Source: Delphinus delphis | Lineage: Eukaryota; Chordata; Mammalia; Artiodactyla; Delphinidae | Direction: 5' to 3' | Length of the DNA: 64,000 nt | Assembly (NCBI RefSeq): GCF_949987515.2 | Contig: NC_082696.1 | Coordinates: forward strand, 38,854,431 to 38,918,430 | Shown here: positions 59,505-64,000 of the stretch, one piece after another | How positions within the stretch are numbered: position 1 is the first letter of the stretch | Layout of the letters: every line of letters starts with the position of its first letter | Notes under the pieces: generated by a model | The model's input: only the letters and a program-made list of their open reading frames with translations | The model's database searches: none | What the model was told of the DNA's origin: nothing | Position numbers and translations under genes: made by a program

Positions 59505-60363
59505 CTAGAAAAGTTCCTTTAGCATTTGCTGTAAAGGTGGTTTGGTGGTACTGAATTCCCTTAGCTTTTGCTTGTCTGTAAAGGTTTTAATTTCTCCATC
59601 AAATCTGAATGAGATCCTTGTTGGATAGAGTAATCTTGGTTGTAGGTTTTTCCCTTTCATCACTTTAAATATTTCCCGCTACTCCCTTCTTTCTTGCAGA
59701 GTTTCTGCTGAAAGATCAGCTGTTAGCCTTATGGGGATTCCCTTGTATGTTATTTTTCCCTTGCTGCTTTTAATATTTGTTCTTTGTATTTAATTTTTGA
59801 TAGTTTGATTAACATGTGTCTTGACATGTTTCTGCTTGGATTTATCCTGTATATGATTCTCTGTGCTTCCTGGAGTTCATTAACTATTTCCTTTCTCATG
59901 TTGGGGTAATTTTCAACTATAATCTCCTCAAATGTTTTCTCAGTACCTTTCTTTTTCTTTTCTTCTTCTGGGACCCCTATAATTCAAATGTTGGTACATT
60001 TAATGTTGTCCCAGAGGTCTCTGAGACTGTTCTCAATTCTCTTCATTCTTTTTTCTTTATTCTGCTCTGTGGTAGTTTTTCCACTGTTTTATCTTCCAGG
60101 TCACTTATCTGTTCTTCTGCTTCAGTTATTCTGCTATTGATTCCTTCTAGAGAATTTTTAATTTCATTTATTGTGTGGTTCATCATTGTTTATTTGCTCT
60201 TTAGTTCTTCTAGGTCCTTGTTAAACGTTTCTTGTATTTTCTCCGTTCTATTTCCAAGATTTTGGATCATCTTTACTATCATTACTCTGAATTATTTTTC
60301 AGGTCGACTGCCTATTTCCTCTTCATTTGTTAGGTCTGGTGGGTTTTTACCTTGCTCCTTCAT
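59505..60363 (-). pseudogene. L1-C ORF1, premature stop at codon 24
   Basis: The normal start ATG (60363-60361, MKEQGKNPPDL) is intact and the first 23 codons read correctly. Codon 24 is then TAA (60294-60292), where L1-A has a GAA codon. Further frameshifts follow, and the total length (859 bases) is not a multiple of three. The stop TAG is at 59507-59505. It has the correct five A in the run where L1-A has six. Confidence 0.9.
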
Positions 60364-62360
60364 CTGCTGTGTGTTTCTCTGTCTTCTCATTTTGTTTAAC
60401 TTACTGTGTTTGGGATCTCCTTTTTGCAGGCTGTAGGTTCATAGTTCCCGTTGTTTTTGATGTCTGCCCCCAGTGGGTAAGCTTGGTTCAGTGGGTTGTA
60501 TAGGCTTCCTGGTGGAGGGGACTGGTGCCTGTGTTATGTACAATGAGGCTATGCCTGTGTTTGCCTCCGGTGGTGTGTTTTGTGGTGTCTGTGACCTTAT
60601 TATGATTTTAGGCAGCCTCTCTGATAATGGGTGGGGTTGTGTTCCTGTCTTGCTAGTTGTTTGGTAGGGTGTCCAACACTGTAGTTTGCTGCTAGTTGAG
60701 TGGAGCTGGGTCTTAGCGTTGAGATGGAGATCTCTGGGAGAGCTTTCGCCATTTAATATTATGTGGAGCCGGGAGGTCTCTGGTGGACCAATGTCCTGAA
60801 CTCGGCTCTCCCACCTCAGAGGCACAGGCCTGACACCCATCTGGAGCACCAAGACCCTGTCAGATACACGGCTCAGAAGGAAAGGCAGAAAAAAGAAAGA
60901 AAGAAAGAAAAGTAAAATATAATAAAGTTATTAAAATAAAAAATAAATATTAAAAATAAAAAGTTAAAAAGTAATAAAAAGAAAAGAAAGGAAAGGGAGC
61001 ATCCCAACCAAAATACAAATCCACCAATGATAAGAAGTGCTAAAAACTATACTTAAAAAAAAAAATCGGACAGACCGAACCTAGGACAAATGGTAAAAGC
61101 AAAGTTATACAGAAAAGATCACACAGAGAAGCATAAACATACTCACAAAAAGAGAAAACGGGAAAAAAATATATATATCATTGCTTTCAAAATCCACTGC
61201 CCCAATTTTGGGATGATTCATTGTTTGTTTGGGTATTCCACAGATGCGGCGTACATCAAGCTGATTGTGGAGATTTAATCCGCTGCTCCTGAGGCTGCTG
61301 GAGAGATTTCCCTTTCTCTTCTTTGTTCGCACAGCTGCCAGAGTTCAGCTTTGGATTTGGCCCCGCCTCTGCGTGTAGGTCGCCTGAGGGCGTCTGTTCC
61401 CGCCCAGACTGTACGGGGTTACAGTAGCAGCTGATTCGGCGGCTCCGGCTCACTCAGGCCGCGGGGAGGGAGGGGTAGGGATGTGGGGCGAGCCTGCGGC
61501 AGTAGAGGCCTGCATGACTTTGCACCAGCCTGAGGCACGCCGTGTGTTCTCCCAGGTAAGTTGTCCCTGGTTCACGGGACCCTGGTAGTGGCGAGCTGCA
61601 CAGGCTCCCGGGAGGGGAGGTGTGGAGAGTGACCTGTGCTTGCACACAGGCTTCTTGGTGGCGGCAGCAGCAGCCTTAGCATCTCATGCCCGTCTCTGGG
61701 GTCCGCGCTTTTAGCCGCGGCTCGCGCCAGCCTGTGGAGCTCCTTTAAGCGGCCCTGTTAATCCCATCTCCTCGCGCGCACCCGGAAGCAATGGTCTCTT
61801 GCCTCTTTGGCAGCTTCAGGCCTTTTCCAGGACCCTCTCCCAGCTAGCTGTGGCGCACTAGCCCCCTTCAGGCTGTGTTCACGCGGCCAACGCCAGCCCT
61901 CTCCCTGGGATCCAACCTCCGAAGCCCGAGCCTCAGCTCCCAGCCCCCGCCCGCCCCGGCGGGTGAGCAGACAAGCCTCTCAAACTGGTGAGTGCTGGTC
62001 GGCACCGATCCTCTGTGCGGGAATCTCTCCGCTTTGCCCTCCGCACCCCTGTGGCTGCGCTCTCCTCCGTGTCACTGAAGCTTCCCCGCCTCCCCCCGGG
62101 AAGGGGCTTCCTAGGGTGTGGAAACTTTTCCTCCTTCTCAGCTCCCTCCCAGAGGTGCAGGTCCTGTCCCTATTCTTTGTCTCTGTTTTTTCTTTTGCCC
62201 TACCCAGGTACGTGGGGGTTTCTTGCCTTTTGGGAGGTCTGAGGTCTTCTGCCAGCGTTCAGTAGGTGTTCTGTAGGAGTTGCTTCACATGTAGATGTAT
62301 TTCTGATGTATTTGTGGGGAGGAAGGCGATCTCCACGTCTCACTCCTCCGCCATCTTGGA
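60364..62360 (-). promoter_or_regulatory. L1-C 5' UTR with CpG-rich part
   Basis: About 2.0 kb, collinear with the L1-A 5' UTR. The stretch 61330-62200 is GC- and CpG-rich; 60880-61180 is A-rich low complexity. It ends with the YY1-like motif (62350-62357). Less CpG decay than L1-B. Confidence 0.8.
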
Positions 62361-62365
62361 GGCCT

Positions 62366-62470
62366 CCCGAGCCTCAATTTTTTTCACCTGTAAAAAATTA
62401 ATTCCATTATCCCATTTATTATTAGAAATGTGTTATTATAAAGACAAAGTAATCCCCTCCGTGGATTTAC
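62366..62470 (+). repeat. MIR 3'-part remnant starting at the L1-C junction
   Basis: GAGCCTCAATTTTTTTCACC followed by TGTAAAAAATTAATT matches the MIR phrase GAGCCTCAGTTTCCTCATCT and onward. The 5' half of the MIR is missing and begins exactly at the L1-C edge. Confidence 0.6.
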
Positions 62471-62509
62471 AGAAGAAGAGGGCTAAGACCTTGTCTTAAC
62501 TCCGTCTTT

Positions 62510-63260
62510 GAAAGCCTGGGCAAAAAAGAATGAGTTGTCGACGGAGAGTCCTAAAAGCAGAGTGCAGGGAGGTGGGAGGAAAACTAAGAGCATACAGTAT
62601 CGTAAAAGCTAAAGGAAAATTGTTTCCAAGAGGAGTGGTGAACTGTTTTGGCTTTTACTGCTGAAAACTCAAACAGAATGAAAACGGAAAAGTAGCTACT
62701 GTATTTAGCAATATGGAGTAGACTGATTACTCTAGTGGATGTTTGATATGAGGGAATATTTGGGAATAGAACTCAGACTGCAGAAAGGTAAGAAAGAAGC
62801 AAGGAAAGGGAAGTTATGAATATAAAGCCACACTCTTGGGAAATTTTGCTGTGAAGGGAAATAGGACAATAGCTAAAGGGGACTTGAGGGAAGGTTGTGA
62901 AGATGAGAGACATTTAAGACTGTTTATAATACTGATAGAAAAATGGGGCAAGTGGAGAATACAAAAAGTTAAGAGTTCTTGGTAAAGCAGCAGAGAAGGG
63001 GCTTTTAGCATACAGGTTAGGTATTATTGGTCTTGATAAGAGGTGAGGCCCCTTTCCTTTCCTTATTTTGTCCGTAGGCCAGGAGGAGAGGATGGGTACG
63101 GATTGAAGCAGGTTTACAGATTCCTTGTGGGGAGCTGCAGTCCGTGTCTCAGGGCTTGTACTTCTTTGCTAGGCAGGAGACACAGTCACTTGTTGATAAT
63201 TAAATGGGAAACCTGGGACAGGTTATGGAGAAAATTGGAGATTTGATTAGAATAGAGGAA
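62510..63260 (+). repeat. Long ancient mammalian repeat, family not named
   Basis: The phrase order GAAAATTGTTTCCAAGAGGA, TTTTACTGCTGAAAACTCAA, TGTATTTAGCAATATGGAGT, TTTTGCTGTGAAGGGAAATA, GACTTGAGGGAAGGTTGTGA and GGATGGGTACGGATTGAAGC is one I recognise from a common old mammalian repeat. I cannot give its class or name. No open frame of interest. Confidence 0.5.
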
Positions 63261-64000
63261 ATTAAAAATGGTCGTGAATAATTATCTGACTAGAAAAACA
63301 CCTTGGCAGGCCAGGGGCAAGGGCCAGTTAAGGCTGTTGATTCATGCTTTAGGTACAATTCTGTCTTCCTTACTAGAATGCTAAGGTTTGGGAAGTTAAA
63401 AGGTATGGTTTTTCAGACTTGTCTTACTCAGGTACCAAATAAACATTTTATAATTGGCAATATTGCCCTTAGTTAATAAAGTGTAACATCTTAGTTATCA
63501 AGATCACTGGTAAGCTTTTCCAGTCTTATATTTTAAACTGTTGAAACTATGTCCTGTCTTACGTTTTGTAGTAAAACAATTTAAATACCAAGAGTAAACT
63601 CTTATGTTTCAAGTGATGGGATAGTTTCAAAATTATCTGTAGAACTTTTAAAACTAAATAAGGAACAAAACAGCCTGCCAAAAATATATTTTAATATTTT
63701 TAAGCAACTGAAATGATGCAAATCTTTCATTGTTCTTTAGACCCTACCTTATTTTACACAAATGTTTCAGTTCCTTATGAAATTTGCTTAAATTATTGGA
63801 GTTTGAACCTTGATCCTTGAATTTCTCTTTGTAAAATGAAAAAGTAATGCAATTTTCCATACCTAGATTGGGAGTTAGCTCAATTGGTGGGATAATTTTT
63901 AATGTTAGTGGGTGTTTATATATGTTGGTTAAACACTAATGATTTCACTTTTTTCTATAATAACAGAGGATACTTAGGGATGATTAAGATAGGAACTATT
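63261..64000. other. Unique AT-rich DNA to the window end
   Basis: No gene or repeat recognised. Confidence 0.5.

Larger units (their letters stand above)
55192..62360 (-). mobile_element. L1-C: full-length decayed L1 LINE
   Basis: Complete order on the minus strand: 5' end with AAGATGGC (62357-62350), 5' UTR, ORF1 (60363-59505), ORF2 (about 59449-55561), 3' UTR to 55192. It is about 7.17 kb including an 88-bp internal duplication. Closely collinear with L1-A, but with many more stops and frameshifts. No target-site duplication is apparent, and its two flanks belong to different old repeats. No substantial poly(A) tract remains at the 3' end. Confidence 0.95.

Noticed and set aside
61807..62265. 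152-codon plus-strand frame in GC-rich DNA
   Set aside because: Antisense of the L1-C 5' UTR; paralogous to the frame in L1-A.

Overview
The window comes from a mammalian nuclear genome and almost certainly from a cetacean. The best evidence is four copies of a tRNA-Glu-derived SINE of the CHR type (head GGGCTTCCCTGGTGG, long GC-rich body, A-tail) plus two older CHR-type copies. In this form the family is characteristic of whales and dolphins. Old mammalian repeats (MIR, L2, MLT1, a hAT element, L1 of several ages) fit a placental mammal. I found no cellular protein-coding gene, tRNA, rRNA or CRISPR array. The stretch reads as AT-rich intergenic or deep-intronic DNA shaped by retrotransposons.

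Three long L1 elements dominate. L1-A (1-5984, minus) is cut by the left edge of the window, has a complete 5' UTR, and is close to coding-competent. Its ORF1 carries one single-base insertion in an A-run. Its ORF2 has all endonuclease catalytic residues and a reverse transcriptase frame that is open for about 551 codons up to position 3; only three small lesions are visible. L1-B (20282-27922, plus) is full length but decayed and carries two SINE insertions, one of which keeps the ORF2 C-terminal frame open. L1-C (55192-62360, minus) is full length, decayed, has an 88-bp tandem duplication near the ORF2 end, and lies between flanks that do not match each other.

Between these are: 6.0-20.3 kb, mostly unique AT-rich DNA with MIR fragments, an old CHR SINE and an ancient L1 piece; 28-35 kb, two ancient L1 fragments, one with a young 5'-truncated L1 inside it; 35-43 kb, L2/MIR, a SINE with a clear target-site duplication, and two medium-age L1 3' ends, one holding a (CA)n(CG)n tract; 44.3-48.8 kb, an ancient L1 interrupted by an L1 with an internal inversion; 49.4-55.2 kb, a hAT element with an 8-bp duplication, an MLT1 LTR with a nested SINE and a TG microsatellite, and an old L1 3' end; 62.4-64 kb, a MIR remnant and a long ancient repeat.

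No new biological system is evident. The observations most worth following are the near-intact L1-A, the frame-preserving SINE in L1-B, the alternating purine-pyrimidine tract, and the mismatched L1-C junctions. Repeat family names come from recognition of sequence features, not a database search.
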